A stretch of DNA of 64,000 nucleotides from Acanthosepion esculentum (GCA_964036315.1 OZ038498.1:8466636-8530635); one strand, 5' to 3'. Shown: positions 31,413 to 43,299, numbered from the stretch's first letter. The notes: generated from the sequence alone by a model not told the origin. A program made the numbers and translations.

Positions 31413-31897
31413 CTATATTATGAAATGGACAAAGTCCGACAATTATTTTAAGACATTTTTATGTTTATACATTCTTTTTTTATAGATACAGATATTTAAG
31501 TAAATTCTCTGTTTCTAATAAACAGTATTAACAAAAGTCACCCGCCGGAATGTCCAAGAAATTGTCATAGAAAATATGCGTCCTCCGACATGTACATGGA
31601 AGATTGTAGTTTAAAAACAGTAAAATCGACCTTGCTAACTGAAACGTTCCTCTGTGGTGGAATCGGTAAAAGCACGTCAGGCTAAATGACGGTTTCAAAT
31701 AGGATACACGTTCGATTCCTGTCGGAAGAAGCATATTTCCTATGACAATATCTAGGACATTCAGGCCGGTAAATGTTGTTTAATACTGTTTATTATAAAC
31801 AGAGCATTTACTTAAATATTTGTATCTATAAAAAAAGAATGTATAAACATAAAAATGTCTTAAAATAATTGTCGGACTTTGTCCATTTCATAATGTG
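31413..31897. mobile_element. SINE-K in foldback form (175-bp inverted arms)
   Basis: 31,413-31,589 is the reverse complement of 31,723-31,897 ('gacaaagtccgacaattatttt', 'cattcttttttta', 'aataaacagtatta', 'gaatgtcc.aga.attgtcata'). The 130-bp centre holds a tRNA-like head on the plus strand ('gtggtggaatcggtaaaagcac' A-box-like, 'acgttcgattcctgtcgg' B-box-like). The simplest reading is a full SINE preceded by an inverted 5'-truncated copy. Confidence 0.75.
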
Positions 31898-31955
31898 GGA
31901 CGCCATTTGTTTACATTTGGATACGCATTGAGCAGATATGAATGTACGTGAGAGA

Positions 31956-32212
31956 ATCATGGAAGATTGAAGTTTAAAGACAGTAAAATCCACCTTGCTA
32001 ACCGAACGCTCCCTTGTGGCTCAATCGGTTAAAGGCACGTCAGGCTATATGACGGTTCCAAATAGGATACAGGTTCAATTCCTGTTGGAGGACGCATATT
32101 TTCTCGGACATTCAAACCGGTAAATGTTGTTAATACTGTTTATTATAAACTGAGCATTTACTTAAATATTTTATCTATAAAAAGAATGTATAAACATAAA
32201 AATCTCTTAAAA
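31956..32212 (+). mobile_element. SINE-K, direct copy
   Basis: Repeats 31,589-31,865 in the same orientation. The tRNA-like head is better preserved here: 'tggctcaatcggttaaaggc' (A box) and 'aggttcaattcctgttgg' (B box), about 45 bp apart, followed by a tail shared with the foldback arms. It resembles a tRNA-derived SINE head, not a functional tRNA gene. Confidence 0.7.
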
Positions 32213-32525
32213 TACTGCTATATAATGTTTTGCTGTTGGTATTGTACTAATTTTTCTTTAAGTCTGTATTATATAGTATTTTCCGAAGATGTTTTCATTA
32301 ATATTAATAGAAATCGTAACAGTAATAGAAGTGACAATAGTGAATAGTTGTTTTAATTCCATGTAATTTTTAAGTTGCCATAAACTTTTACTTTTAACCC
32401 GTTTTAATAATAATAATAATCTAATCAGCGATCCCAAGTGTCACCAGATCAAAAAAAAATTAATAAATGATCTGAAAAGATAAGTAAGTATAAGGACCTT
32501 ATTTTAGTACTAAACTTCTATGTGA
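32213..32525. other. No gene seen
   Basis: AT-rich, unrecognised. Confidence 0.45.
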
Positions 32526-32975
32526 TATCTGTCCTCCTGCAACGCAGTGGGTGCTCAACAATCTCCACATGAATAGGAGACTTGAAGCGACAGAAATGTG
32601 GTTCTACAGAAGGATGCTGTGGATAAAGTGGACTGAACATGTGAGCAACGACGAAGTTTTGGAGAGAATGGAAACAAAAAGGGAATGTATGCTTAACATC
32701 CGCAAGAGACAGTTGAGGCTTCTAGAGCGAATCATGAGGAAAGACGGTTTGGAAAATCTGATACTCACAGGACAGATAAAAGGCAAGATGGGCAGAGAAA
32801 AACAACATACTCAATCTGCTTGACTAAATGGATGGCGGAACAGGGTTCAGGAGAAATAACAGAAAGACATAGTTTATTAAGAGCTGCAAGGGACAAAAAG
32901 CTGTGGAGAGCATAATCGCCTACTTCCTGATGGGATGCGACATGGAAAGAAGAAGAATGCCAATTAAAATTACTG
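32526..32975 (+). mobile_element. RTE-type LINE 3' coding end (best-preserved peptide)
   Basis: An open frame from 32,551 encodes LEATEMWFYRRMLWIKWTEH, VSNDEVLERMETKRECM, RKRQLRLLERIMRKDGLENL, the signature C-terminal region of RTE-type endonuclease/RT proteins. A frameshift near 32,815 then leads to GWRNRVQEK and ELQGTKSCGEH. In frame the family reads WMAEQG..., AxKDRKLWRAMIA, the segment that became the 145-bp satellite at 39.4 kb. Confidence 0.85.
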
Positions 32976-33268
32976 TTATACACTTACTAAGTGGAGGACT
33001 GGATGCGATGAAGAAAAGTCTTATATTAACGAAAACCCTGCTATCATCTGTTTAAAAGACATTGTTGTTTTTTTTTTTATTGCAGTGTTTGAAACTGATC
33101 TTCTATTCAGGAGAATAATATTAACGTAAAGAAAATACAAACACAGTAGATGTTAAGTATGACTTCAGATTAGAACTTATACAAGCAGTATGCGTATATT
33201 TATTACCTCGCTTTACGACATATCTCAAGTAATGAAAAGGTTAGGTGTTTTGTGCTATAAATAGCGAA

Positions 33269-33270
<2 letters not shown>
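32976..33270. other. No gene seen
   Basis: Unrecognised sequence after the LINE end. Confidence 0.45.
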
Positions 33271-33319
<49 letters not shown>

Positions 33320-33410
33320 GATTGTCTCGATAAGTACATCCCACACATTAAGAAGAACTTTGTCCATGTAACGCTAGTGATGTTGATGATGATGATGATG
33401 ATGATGATAT
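33271..33410. repeat. (AAT)n and (GAT)n tracts
   Basis: About 16 AAT units (33,271-33,318), then a short (GAT)n (33,379-33,409). Confidence 0.95.
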
Positions 33411-33780
33411 TTTAGTGTTCTTATTTTATTTCTGATCTAATTCTATTGGTTAAAAAAGATTCCAATACATTTCCTACGTAACAGTACTGCGATCGACAAA
33501 AATCTATAAAAAAAGGGGGGCACAGAGCCTTGATATTTCTCTGAATCCTGATTGGTCAATTAATGCTAATATCATACTTTCGTCTACGTCCGCACAGTTA
33601 AAATTAATTTACCGCCAAAAATCCGTCTAAGTGTGTCGAGCCTATCACATTAAATATAAATATTTACCGACATCTTCAACTCTTTATTTTTTGCCATCTC
33701 TCACATGCAAGCTGTAGCTGTGGAGATATCGCGTTTGTCGCTTTAAGGAAAAAAACACTATGAAGACGCTATGACACACG

Positions 33781-33815
<35 letters not shown>

Positions 33816-35204
33816 GCAAACGTACGTACGGACACTGCACATATCTTAACTTATCTCATTCACTCCTTCAACTACAAGAACACAGAAACTTATTCACTTC
33901 TAACAGTTTGATTGTCTTCAGCAACAAACGTGCCGTCCGAGAGAATGCAACTTTCGTCTTTTACCAGTCTTATTTTTCTTCTCTCAGCCCAATACTAAGC
34001 ATGTTTCTACATTGTTTGATCGTAAATCAACATGGATCGGAAAATCTGACATGCTCGCAAGAATGAGATATATATGTTCATATCCGGTTGTAAACCAATT
34101 CTTTATCTCGAAGACATGCTGCATGCTTATCTGTAGAATGTGAAACTGAACGTTAACCAGTACGCTTCAGCACTATCACATTTAGACACCGTAGACAAAT
34201 GCTACTATTAACATTAACTAAACATATAATAATCCATTGCTCTTGTGGGCGATGAAGTATTCTCAAACCTACAACCCCTTAGCCACAGATAAATCGTCGC
34301 AAACATAGCTACTCTATCGTTATTTCCATGACAAATTTTCATACGTGCTACAGTCCTTATTCCACCAGTTCAGACCTTCACATCTAGCACCCATTATACA
34401 GAGTATCGAATCATCGTCATATTCTATATATTCCACTAGTAAGAAAGAAAGTTGCCCTTAGGCAACTTCTTCCCAAGAATCACTACTTTGGGAAACAGAC
34501 TCTGGAGAAGATGCTTCTTAACCTCTTCATACCTAGGGTCAGTCGTTATATATCCGCCATATCCTCGTAATCTTCTCATGTCTACTTTCTCCTTTTCTCT
34601 TCATATCACACAGTCCACTCAGTAACCCTTTCGCTGAGTGGCTCTTGGGTGAACATTTCGTTAAAAATTAACAATATAGCGTGGCATCAATACTGATTGA
34701 TGACGAGTAAATATTAATGACGTCTTTATTTTTTTTTTTAGTTTTCATCACCTACTCGTTAAGGCGTTTTCACAATCATTTGGGGATACGATTTCAAATC
34801 TCGTCGAGAGCTTATGTATTATTTTCGATCTATGATGCTTGCTTAATGAGTGCAGAATATAAAAACCGCTGGAGTGTTGCGATAAAAAAATCAAATAAAA
34901 CTAGTCAGCATTTAATAATTCTGAGAAGAGTAATCAACACAAAATCATCTCACGTGGGGAAAATTGCGGCAACATGGTGGATCGCAGAGACATTTCGATT
35001 AGAAAATGGAAGATTATATCTGAATTGTCAGGGCTACAAATGCTCGTAATAATCAAATTCTCTGCAATGGATTTGCTTTTCACAACCAGTCAACAAGTCT
35101 ATATCCCATCTGTCATTATTACACTTTGGAAACATTCTAATGAAACCTTCATAAAAAAATCATTACACGATTTTCACATCACATTTTCGGTATTGCTTAT
35201 CTAA
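33411..35204. other. No gene seen
   Basis: A CA-rich stretch lies at 33,778-33,816. A 110-codon frame at 34,717-35,049 has no recognisable motif and sits in AT-rich DNA; I treat it as chance. Confidence 0.45.
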
Positions 35205-35705
35205 TTGCAATCTTTGTCTATATTTGTGAGATGAGGTATTATGTACACTATTTACATTATTCGAACTATTGTCCTCATCTTTGTCGCCATATTTATTACA
35301 ACGTTTCGACGCTCCAGCTTTCTTCAGGTGGTTGGAATGTCGAACTGAACCCTTTATTTCGCTCACTGGGGTAAACTCTTCTAATTCAACGTGCCATGTT
35401 TAATGGATGTCACTTATCAGTTATCTTCTGTTAATTCCCCACTCCAAGTTCTCCACTGCCTAAATGATAACAGAAAAAATTACAATATGAGAACTGGTAA
35501 AAATGAGGCTGAAGACATTAGGTTTATAATACCCAGAAATTCATACACAGATGTCCTCAAGGACCACAGTGGATAAAGGCGTTGGTTAGATCCAGTGACA
35601 GAGTGTGAGTTCAATACCCGCTTAAGGCAGTGGAGAACTTGGAGAGGGGAATTAACTGATAACTGACATCCATTAAACATGGCACGTTGAACTAGAACAT
35701 GATGA
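35205..35705. mobile_element. SINE-P with inverted second copy
   Basis: 35,215-35,335 is a repeat P unit (minus sense: CTGAAGA, AAGCTGGAGC, GTC, GAAACGTT). 35,384-35,462 and 35,612-35,692 are inverted copies of the SINE body ('gtgccatgtttaatggatgtca', 'aagttctccactgcc'). Between them the plus strand has a tRNA-like head: 'gtggataaaggcgttggttaga' and 'gtgagttcaatacccgc'. Read from the head, the order is tRNA head, body, CTGAAGA motif, repeat P tail. Confidence 0.7.
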
Positions 35706-35759
35706 GCAGAATAGTCCGAATAATGTAAATAATGTAACTCCTTAATATATACTATTCAA

Positions 35760-36130
35760 AACAATACATCTTAATATGGAATTAATTAAAACTGTTATGG
35801 GAATGACTAGAGTAAAAAGGACGATAACAATAATTGTAAATCAGGCATATATAGGAAAATGTAACAGTTGTAGCTTACATTATATTTTCGAAACATCAAG
35901 AGAGTAAAAAAAATACTTATGTATGAACCTAAGTTCTTCCATATAATAATTTATCCAATTCATTAGTTTTACACGGAATTAATTTCATACACATTACAAG
36001 AGAAAATCATTTACTAAGTAGAAAAGTTTTCGATAGTGTATTAACAAATACTAATCTATATATTAATATACGACTCCGATATTATGCAGCTGATGACCAG
36101 AGCATCCTCACTAAGCACAACGAAAGAGTT
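35760..36130 (+). mobile_element. Penelope-like GIY-YIG fragment
   Basis: Plus strand 35,848-35,908 encodes GIYRK, then in the next frame CNSCSLHYIFETSRE, which is GIY...CxxC...YIxETSRE of a Penelope endonuclease with one frameshift and G to F in YIG. Downstream, at 36,088-36,135, CTGATGA and CGAAAGAGTTCGGACTCC recall a Penelope hammerhead region, but helix I and II do not fold well. Confidence 0.6.
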
Positions 36131-36560
36131 CGGACTCCTTGCTATCAATCGAGATGCGGCAAAATGAATACTACCAATTCGGTTCCCTCTTATTGAAGAG
36201 CTGGAAAGAGGGAAAAATGGATAAACCTATGCTCCTGTTCAAAAGACGGGAAGGGGTGTAAACCTATTTTATCGCAACCTGTATATTGCAACCTATACAT
36301 CGTGTAAGTAAGCACCGGAGATTGGAAATAAAAAAATTAGATCCAGGCGAAATTAAAGCTAGCATCCTCCAAAGAGCTTACTTCTCCTTGAAAGTGCCTC
36401 TTCGGGGTGGGGGGTGGGGGTCTGCGTTGTTCAACCAATTGTAGTGAAAGAGATAATCAGCTACCTCGAAAAAGAGTCTGTGTTTTGTGTGCGATCTGCC
36501 AAAGAAAAATTACCAAAAAGTAGTTAGCAAAAATCTACTTTAAGGACCAGAATCTATGCT
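36131..36560. other. No gene seen
   Basis: Contains a G-rich run 'ggggtggggggtggggg' (about 36,405-36,421). Nothing else recognised. Confidence 0.45.
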
Positions 36561-36587
36561 AATGTTCTTCCTTCCCCTGAATGGCGT

Positions 36588-36670
36588 GACCAATCAGAAA
36601 ATTCTCTCGGGAAAAGAAGCCGCTGTTTTTCGCTTATAAAAGAAGAAGATTTTTTGAGCTTGGGAAGAAG
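36588..36670 (+). promoter_or_regulatory. Candidate TATA-type promoter (possibly LTR)
   Basis: A CCAAT box (36,590) lies 45 bp upstream of TATAAAAG (36,635-36,642), which predicts a start near 36,665-36,670. The downstream 170 bp is GC-richer and less repetitive but opens no ATG-initiated frame. It could be a retroelement LTR or a stray promoter. No partner LTR was found. Confidence 0.3.
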
Positions 36671-36984
36671 ACGCGTTTTTGCTGGTGAGAAGTGAAGGTT
36701 GGACGTGTGACCCCATTTTGTCGTTTCTACGTTGCCTGTTGGACTGTTACGTCGGACTATCGTTTGAACTGTGATTTGGCTACAAGGGTTGCGGTCGAGA
36801 GACAGAAGAAATCTATTGCAGACATTTGTTGCTACTATAAGATGACAGTTTTTTCTTCTTTTTCTTTTCTTTACAACTACACCAATAGATATTTAAATTT
36901 AATAATAATGTTAATAATTATCATCTTTGTCAAATCTGCTAGTATAAATGTGATACGTGATAGTCTTAAACATTATTATAACAA

Positions 36985-37007
36985 TGATAGATAGATATGA
37001 ACAGACT

Positions 37008-37057
<50 letters not shown>

Positions 37058-37290
37058 CAGTCGAATTTTTATGTGTTTGATCAAAATTCCCCACTGGAAT
37101 CAGTGCATTGACTGGGAAGAAGATCAAACTGAAAAATAAATAGGTATAAAAATAAATAGATAGATATGAACAGACTGATAGATAGATAGATAGATAGATA
37201 GATAGTCGAATTTTTATATGTGTGATCAAAGTTCCCCACTGGAATAAGTGCATTGACAGGGAAGAAGATTAAACTGAAAAATAAATAGGT
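36985..37290. repeat. (GATA)n with a duplicated 145-bp block
   Basis: Two units, each with GATA repeats followed by 'gtcgaatttttat', 'ccccactggaat.agtgcattgac' and 'gaaaaataaatagg', offset by 145 bp (37,061 and 37,206). Confidence 0.85.
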
Positions 37291-38097
37291 GCTTACTTGT
37301 GTACCTTGAATATTGGTCTACTATCAAATTCTTTCTTAAAAAATTGCGTGCTAAACACAGCCTTTATAATCATTGCCTATTATCGTAGGAAGGCAAAGTC
37401 TAAACATGGCTGTGAATGGCACAATGAAACTAGCCTAAGCGCTATTGATCTCACTACACTTAAATGTGGTGAGCTCATAGCATTACTTCCTTTCTAGTAT
37501 TGTCCGAGATATTTCGTGGGGAAGACATGAGCTAGTTCCCTAGTGTTATGACACTCTCATATGAATACGAATAAATACCCAGGTGAAAAAATAACAGTGT
37601 TGCGTCTTACACCTCGACGATATGTTAGATAAATAACCTAACTTTTCACAGAATCTATAACTTTAAAATTTGAATTCCGTGATGTAATCTTCATATAGTA
37701 AATCTCCATCACGAAAACAGATGTATGTCATATAAAAAGTGTTACAGATGTTTTAAGAGATTACATTCAGATGGCCTCTTGATAGACTCCTTATCTAGAT
37801 ATGAACAAATACAAACATTTAACCATAGAACACTAAATATCAATTAAAGTTACATCACTACTAACCATGGATATATCATACCGGATTTTGAAAATATCAA
37901 AAAAAAAAAAAAAAATTAAATATAAATCTTTATTTGAAATATTTTACATGCAGGCACTTCAAACTTTGTACTTTGAGTTAACATTAATAGGAACTGAAAA
38001 ACATATTATTTAGGTAAGAAAATCAGGTACTGAAAATTGTAATTAAAAATAGGAAAATTTGTGCTGGGTACTATATACCCATGGCTAGTGTTCCACA
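37291..38097. other. No gene seen
   Basis: AT-rich; poly-A run at 37,898-37,914. Confidence 0.45.
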
Positions 38098-38590
38098 GTT
38101 AAAAAAAATGCCCAACGCGTCTTTCTATATGCATGGGCAACTTTTGTGCCTGCCCGGGTGCACGCGCTCGGGTGCCCACTTTAAAAAGACCTTGTATCAC
38201 ATCTCATTCTCGTGGCGGAATGAGTAAACACCGTAAATTACTATAAGTAATTTGCGCATTATTTATCATCTCTCAGTTGCGTCTCTCTCCTTGGACAGAG
38301 TGCGCTCAGAGGCTTCTCTGTCAGAGGGCAGAGGGGCAACTGAGAAAATAATACTGAGAGGTACCCAGCCCGGGGGAACAGCTGCCCGAGTCTGCGCCCT
38401 CCCACTGTACAAGAGGGAGGGATCGGTGCTTACACCGGGGCCAGCGCAACCGGCGGTTGCGGGGACTGTGGGCTATTTTTGTCCCTTGCCCGGGTGCACG
38501 GACTCGGGTGCCCACTTTAAAAAGACCTTGTGTCCCATATCGTCCTCGGGAAGGAACGAGTAAACACTGTAAATTACTATAAAGTAGAGC
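38098..38590. repeat. GC-rich segment flanked by 95-bp direct repeats
   Basis: 'tgcccgggtgcac' starting at 38,151 and again at 38,487 (offset 336) each begin a 95-bp block ('actcgggtgcccactttaaaaagacctt' to 'gtaaattactata'). Between them lies GC-rich DNA strikingly unlike its AT-rich surroundings, with a 103-codon frame (38,252-38,563) lacking known motifs. It may be part of a retroelement or a tandemly duplicated repeat; unassigned. Confidence 0.6.
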
Positions 38591-39404
38591 TGGTTCCTTT
38601 TTAATCTCAGAATTCTTGGGAGAATTGCACTCCAATTTCACATTTATTCATATAGATTCCATAATATAGGTTTTAATTGTTTCTGAAACTTCTCAAATGT
38701 AGAATGTACAGCGAATACTAATTTCTATTTTCCCGTCTTTACACGATTTTAATTTTATCTTATAAATTGTCCCCTATGTTCTGTCACCCATGAAATAAAA
38801 TGCTTGTTTGTATTGAAAATAAGGATCTACGTATACAAATCTTCTTTAAATTAAGCGGCAACAGAAGAATTATCGTTGAACCATTAAAAAGTAAGCTTAA
38901 ATTAATTCAATTCTTAAATACAGCGATCAATTTTGAGTTCATCTGTAGTTTATCGATGCCTATCGCATCTATTCCTCCCTAGCTATTTTGATGATGGCCA
39001 AAGCAAGAGTTCTCCACAGGAGCTAGCGTAAATGTCGCCCGGTAGAGCGGCTTTTAAGCTAGCTTAAAATTTTAACTAGATTAAAATTCTAAGCTAGCCG
39101 CTTTTTTGGATACAAAAGGAAAATAAGAGTTACTCCCCTTGAACCATGAAAGCAGTGATCATGGCTAGTATCATATATTAAATATATTTTTTTAACCTCG
39201 CATAATCTGACAACCCTGAATCTGAGCTCAACGAAAATCGTTCCCTGCGCCTAACTTTTCTATGGCTTTTGTATGAGTTAGGAATCATTGAAATCGGAAC
39301 AATGGGACCTAGAGGAGTTGCTTGGACACACAAACGCACAAACACACACACGTACACTGTACTTTATATATATAAGATTGTGAATAAAAGATAAACCTTC
39401 TTTT
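38591..39404. other. No gene seen
   Basis: A short local repeat of 'aagctagcttaaaattttaa' type occurs at 39,055-39,105. Otherwise unrecognised. Confidence 0.45.
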
Positions 39405-41996
39405 ATATGCCGTGTCCCTTCATAATGTGGATGATCATGGTCCTCCACAATTTCCTGTTCTTTGTAGCTCTTAGTAAATTTTGTCTTTTTGCTATCTTTC
39501 TTAATGCCTGTTCTGCCAACCATTTACACAAACTCGTTCTCCTTCCTATCTGTGCCTTCACCCTTCATGACGTGGGCGATCAGGCCCTCCACAATTTCCT
39601 ATTCTTTATAGCTCGTAGTAAATTTTGTCTTTTTGCTATCTTTCCTAATCCCTGTTCTGCCAACCATTTACACAAACTCGTTCTCCTTCCTATCTGTGCC
39701 TTCACCCTTCATGACGTGGGCGATCATGGCCCTCCACAATCTCCTATTCTTTATAGCTCGTAGTAAATTTTGTCTTTTTGCTATCTTTCCTAATCCCTGT
39801 TCTGCCAACCATTTACACAAACTCGTTCTCCTTCCTATCTGTGCCTTCACCCTTCATGACGTGGGCGATCATGGCCCTCCACAATCTCCTATTCTTTATA
39901 GCTCGTAGTAAATTTTGTCTTTTTGCTATCTTTCCTAATCCCTGTTCTGCCAACCATTTACACAAACTCGTTCTCCTTCCTATCTGTGCCTTCACCCTTC
40001 ATGACGTGGGCGATCATGGTCCTCCACAATTTCCTGTTCTTTGTAGCTCGTAGTAAATTTTGTCTTTTTGCTATCTTTCCTAATGCCTGTTCTGCCAACC
40101 ATTTACACAAACTCGTTCTCCTTCCTATCTGTGCCTTCACCCTTCATGACGTGGGCGATCATGGTCCTCCACAATTTCCTGTTCTTTGTAGCTCGTAGTA
40201 AATTTTGTCTTTTTGCTATCTTTCCTAATGCCTGTTCTGCCAACCATTTACACAAACTCGTTCTCCTTCCTATCTGTGCCTTCACCCTTCATGACGTGGG
40301 CGATCATGGCCCTCCACAATCTCCTATTCTTTATAGCTCGTAGTAAATTTTGTCTTTTTGCTATCTTTCCTAATCCCTGTTCTGCCAACCATTTACACAA
40401 ACTCGTTCTCCTTCCTATCTGTGCCTTCACCCTTCATGACGTGGGCGATCATGGCCCTCCACAATCTCCTATTCTTTATAGCTCGTAGTAAATTTTGTCT
40501 TTTTGCTATCTTTCCTAATCCCTGTTCTGCCAACCATTTACACAAACTCGTTCTCCTTCCTATCTGTGCCTTCACCCTTCATGACGTGGGCGATCATGGC
40601 CCTCCACAATCTCCTATTCTTTATAGCTCGTAGTAAATTTTGTCTTTTTGCTATCTTTCCTAATCCCTGTTCTGCCAACCATTTACACAAACTCGTTCTC
40701 CTTCCTATCTGTGCCTTCACCCTTCATGACGTGGGCGATCATGGCCCTCCACAATCTCCTATTCTTTATAGCTCGTAGTAAATTTTGTCTTTTTGCTATC
40801 TTTCCTAATCCCTGTTCTGCCAACCATTTACACAAACTCGTTCTCCTTCCTATCTGTGCCTTCACCCTTCATGACGTGGGCGATCATGGCCCTCCACAAT
40901 CTCCTATTCTTTATAGCTCGTAGTAAATTTTGTCTTTTTGCTATCTTTCCTAATCCCTGTTCTGCCAACCATTTACACAAACTCGTTCTCCTTCCTATCT
41001 GTGCCTTCACCCTTCATGACGTGGGCGATCATGGTCCTCCACAATTTCCTGTTCTTTGTAGCTCGTAGTAAATTTTGTCTTTTTGCGATCTTTCCTAATG
41101 CCTGTTCTGCCAACCATTTACACAAACTTGTTCTCCTTCCTATCTGTGCCTTCACCCTTCATGACGTGGGCGATCATGGTCCTCCACAATTTCCTGTTCT
41201 TTATAGCTCGTAGTAAATTTTGTCTTTTTGCTATCTTTCCTAATCCCTGTTCTGCCAACCATTTACACAAACTCGTTCTCCTTCCTATCTGTGCCTTCAC
41301 CCTTCATGACGTGGGCGATCATGGCCCTCCACAATCTCCTATTCTTTATAGCTCGTAGTAAATTTTGTCTTTTTGCTATCTTTCCTAATCCCTGTTCTGC
41401 CAACCATTTACACAAACTCGTTCTCCTTCCTATCTGTGCCTTCACCCTTCATGACGTGGGCGATCATGGCCCTCCACAATCTCCTATTCTTTATAGCTCG
41501 TAGTAAATTTTGTCTTTTTGCTATCTTTCCTAATCCCTGTTCTGCCAACCATTTACACAAACTCGTTCTCCTTCCTATCTGTGCCTTCACCCTTCATGAC
41601 GTGGGCGATCATGGTCCTCCACAATTTCCTGTTCTTTGTAGCTCGTAGTAAATTTTGTCTTTTTGCGATCTTTCCTAATGCCTGTTCTGCCAACCATTTA
41701 CACAAACTTGTTCTCCTTCCTATCTGTGCCTTCACCCTTCATGACGTGGGCGATCATGGTCCTCCACAATTTCCTGTTCTTTGTACCTCTTAGTAAATTT
41801 TGTCTTTTTGCTATCTTTCTTAATGCCTGTTCTGCCAACCATTTACACAAACTCGTTCTCCTTCCTATCTGTGCCTTCACCCTTCATGACGTGATCGATC
41901 ATGGTCCTCCACAATTTCCTGTTCTTTGTAGCTCTTAGTAAATTTTGTCTTTTCGCTACCTCTCCTAATACCTATTCGGCTAATCATTTAGAGAAG
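39405..41996 (-). repeat. 145-bp satellite (about 18 copies) derived from the RTE LINE coding end
   Basis: Units repeat every 145 bp almost exactly from 39,405 to 41,996. On the minus strand each encodes LCKWLAEQGLGKIAKRQNLL, RAIKNRRLWRAMIAHVMKGE, the last segment of the RTE LINE protein as seen at 32,820-32,960 and 9,380-9,510. Because 145 is not a multiple of three, successive units change frame and no long protein results. Two main variants alternate: A ('ccctccacaatctcctattctt') and B ('tcctccacaatttcctgttctt'). The order by unit is B, hybrid, A, A, B, B, A x5, B, hybrid, A, A, B, B, B. 'Hybrid, A, A, B' thus occurs twice, 11 units apart. Confidence 0.95.
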
Positions 41997-42420
41997 CTCG
42001 TTAGATAAGTTATACGTCGATCTCCTCTTCTGTTCCTCTTGTCTTCAATATGTCCTGTGAGTGTCTGATTTTCTATGCCCTCTTTCCTCATTATATGCCC
42101 CAGTAATTTCAACTGTATCTTTCTGATGTTAAGTTTAACTGTCTTTTTGATTTCATTTTCTCTAAAACTTCGTCATTGTCCACATGTTCAATCCATGATA
42201 TCCTCAGCATCCTTCTGTAGAATCATATTTCTGTTGCTTCAAGTCTCTTTTCATCTGTGAGATTCTTCAGCATTCACTGCCATATAGGAGTACTGATATC
42301 ACGTAACAGTTCAGTAATCTTTTCTTTGTTTCTAACGGTATTTTCCTGTTTCTTAATAATTTGCTTAGCTTTTAGAAAGCATCTTTCGCTATACTACTGC
42401 ACCTTCTAAGTTCGGTGTCG
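41997..42420 (-). mobile_element. RTE-type LINE fragment continuing the satellite
   Basis: Directly adjoining the last satellite unit, the LINE continues upstream in coding order (minus strand) with the same blocks as 20,580-20,950: 'cagtaatttcaact', 'tcctcagcatccttctgtag', 'agtattcactgccatatagg'-like sequence. This shows that the satellite arose in place by amplification of one LINE copy's 3' end. Confidence 0.8.
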
Positions 42421-42439
42421 CATTTTACACAATAACAAA

Positions 42440-42610
42440 ACTAAGCCCAAATGAGGCAACTAAGATGATTTCAGATAAGATCTCAGTAGCCTTAGCATTC
42501 TGTGATATAAGAGAAATACGAAATTCAGTAAGGGGACAAACAACCACAGGAAGTCGTGGAGAGCCATGTTCTACCACACTTTGATGGAAGACGACATATA
42601 CATATATAAA
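42440..42610 (+). mobile_element. RTE-type LINE 3' fragment, plus strand
   Basis: 'gtaaggggacaaacaaccacagg' and 'gtggagagccatg' parallel the 22,980-23,060 copy. Short and decayed. Confidence 0.45.
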
Positions 42611-43299
42611 ATATATGTTAACACGCTTGTTTTGACCAACCATAGGTAGAAGTAGGTAGAAGTATACCTTTTTTCATAGGTAGAAATAGGTAGAAGTATA
42701 CTTTTTCAAACCTTTCTTTCAGTTTTAAAAGCATATTGAAGCAATTCAGAGAAATATCATTTTTTTACTCGATATTTTTAACGCTTTTACTATCCAACCC
42801 TTTCGCGAAAAGGACTATCCTATAATCGGATCCCTTAACGATCGTTTTTTGAATACTAATATTCTATCGATGACATTTTAGCATCATCGTATATCGATCG
42901 ACTGCTTTAAAGTCGCTATCCTAACTGATAGTAAATAAAGTAGAGCAATTGCTGATGTGCTGGGGAATTGAGGTCAGTGAAGTTACGTTTCTTTTCCTAC
43001 TGTTCAGAATCGAATCGATCGTTTAAATAAAGTATAGACAGTTGTAGTTTGGCGACAGGCTCGCGACGCGTGACATAGTAGGAGGCAAATTATAGAGAAT
43101 AAATACCTAACTAATTGACGGTGGGAATAGTCACAAGTTCTTTTAGCACTAGTAGTTGTAGTAAAGTGTTGTTTTTATTGATTAATAAAAACTATTTTTG
43201 TACGTGACTTGCATCTGGTATCGATCCCTCCGTGCTTTTCATGACTTACGGGCGAGCGATCAACCACTGGTAACGTACTGAAGTTAGCTAAGAATTCTT
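42611..43299. other. No gene seen
   Basis: A short tandem 'aggtagaagtatac..ttttt' occurs at 42,640-42,715. Otherwise unrecognised. Confidence 0.45.

Noticed and set aside
31956..32060. Functional tRNA gene
   Set aside because: A and B boxes are present but the cloverleaf is not well formed, and the sequence is repeated as part of a SINE.
34717..35049. 110-codon frame as a gene
   Set aside because: No recognisable motif, AT-rich codons and no supporting context; likely chance.
36088..36140. Hammerhead ribozyme (CTGATGA ... CGAAAG)
   Set aside because: CTGATGA and GAAA are present but no helix II or helix I pairs convincingly. Kept only as a note within the Penelope fragment.
38252..38563. 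103-codon frame in the GC-rich island
   Set aside because: Low stop density is expected from high GC. It has no family signature, and an antisense frame of similar length overlaps it.
39407..41938. Series of 91-codon plus-strand and 60-codon minus-strand frames
   Set aside because: Each is one turn of the 145-bp satellite. The frames change with every unit, and the minus-strand peptide is a LINE C-terminal fossil.
39405..41996. CRISPR-like array
   Set aside because: Units are head-to-tail with no unique spacers, in a eukaryotic context. It is a satellite.
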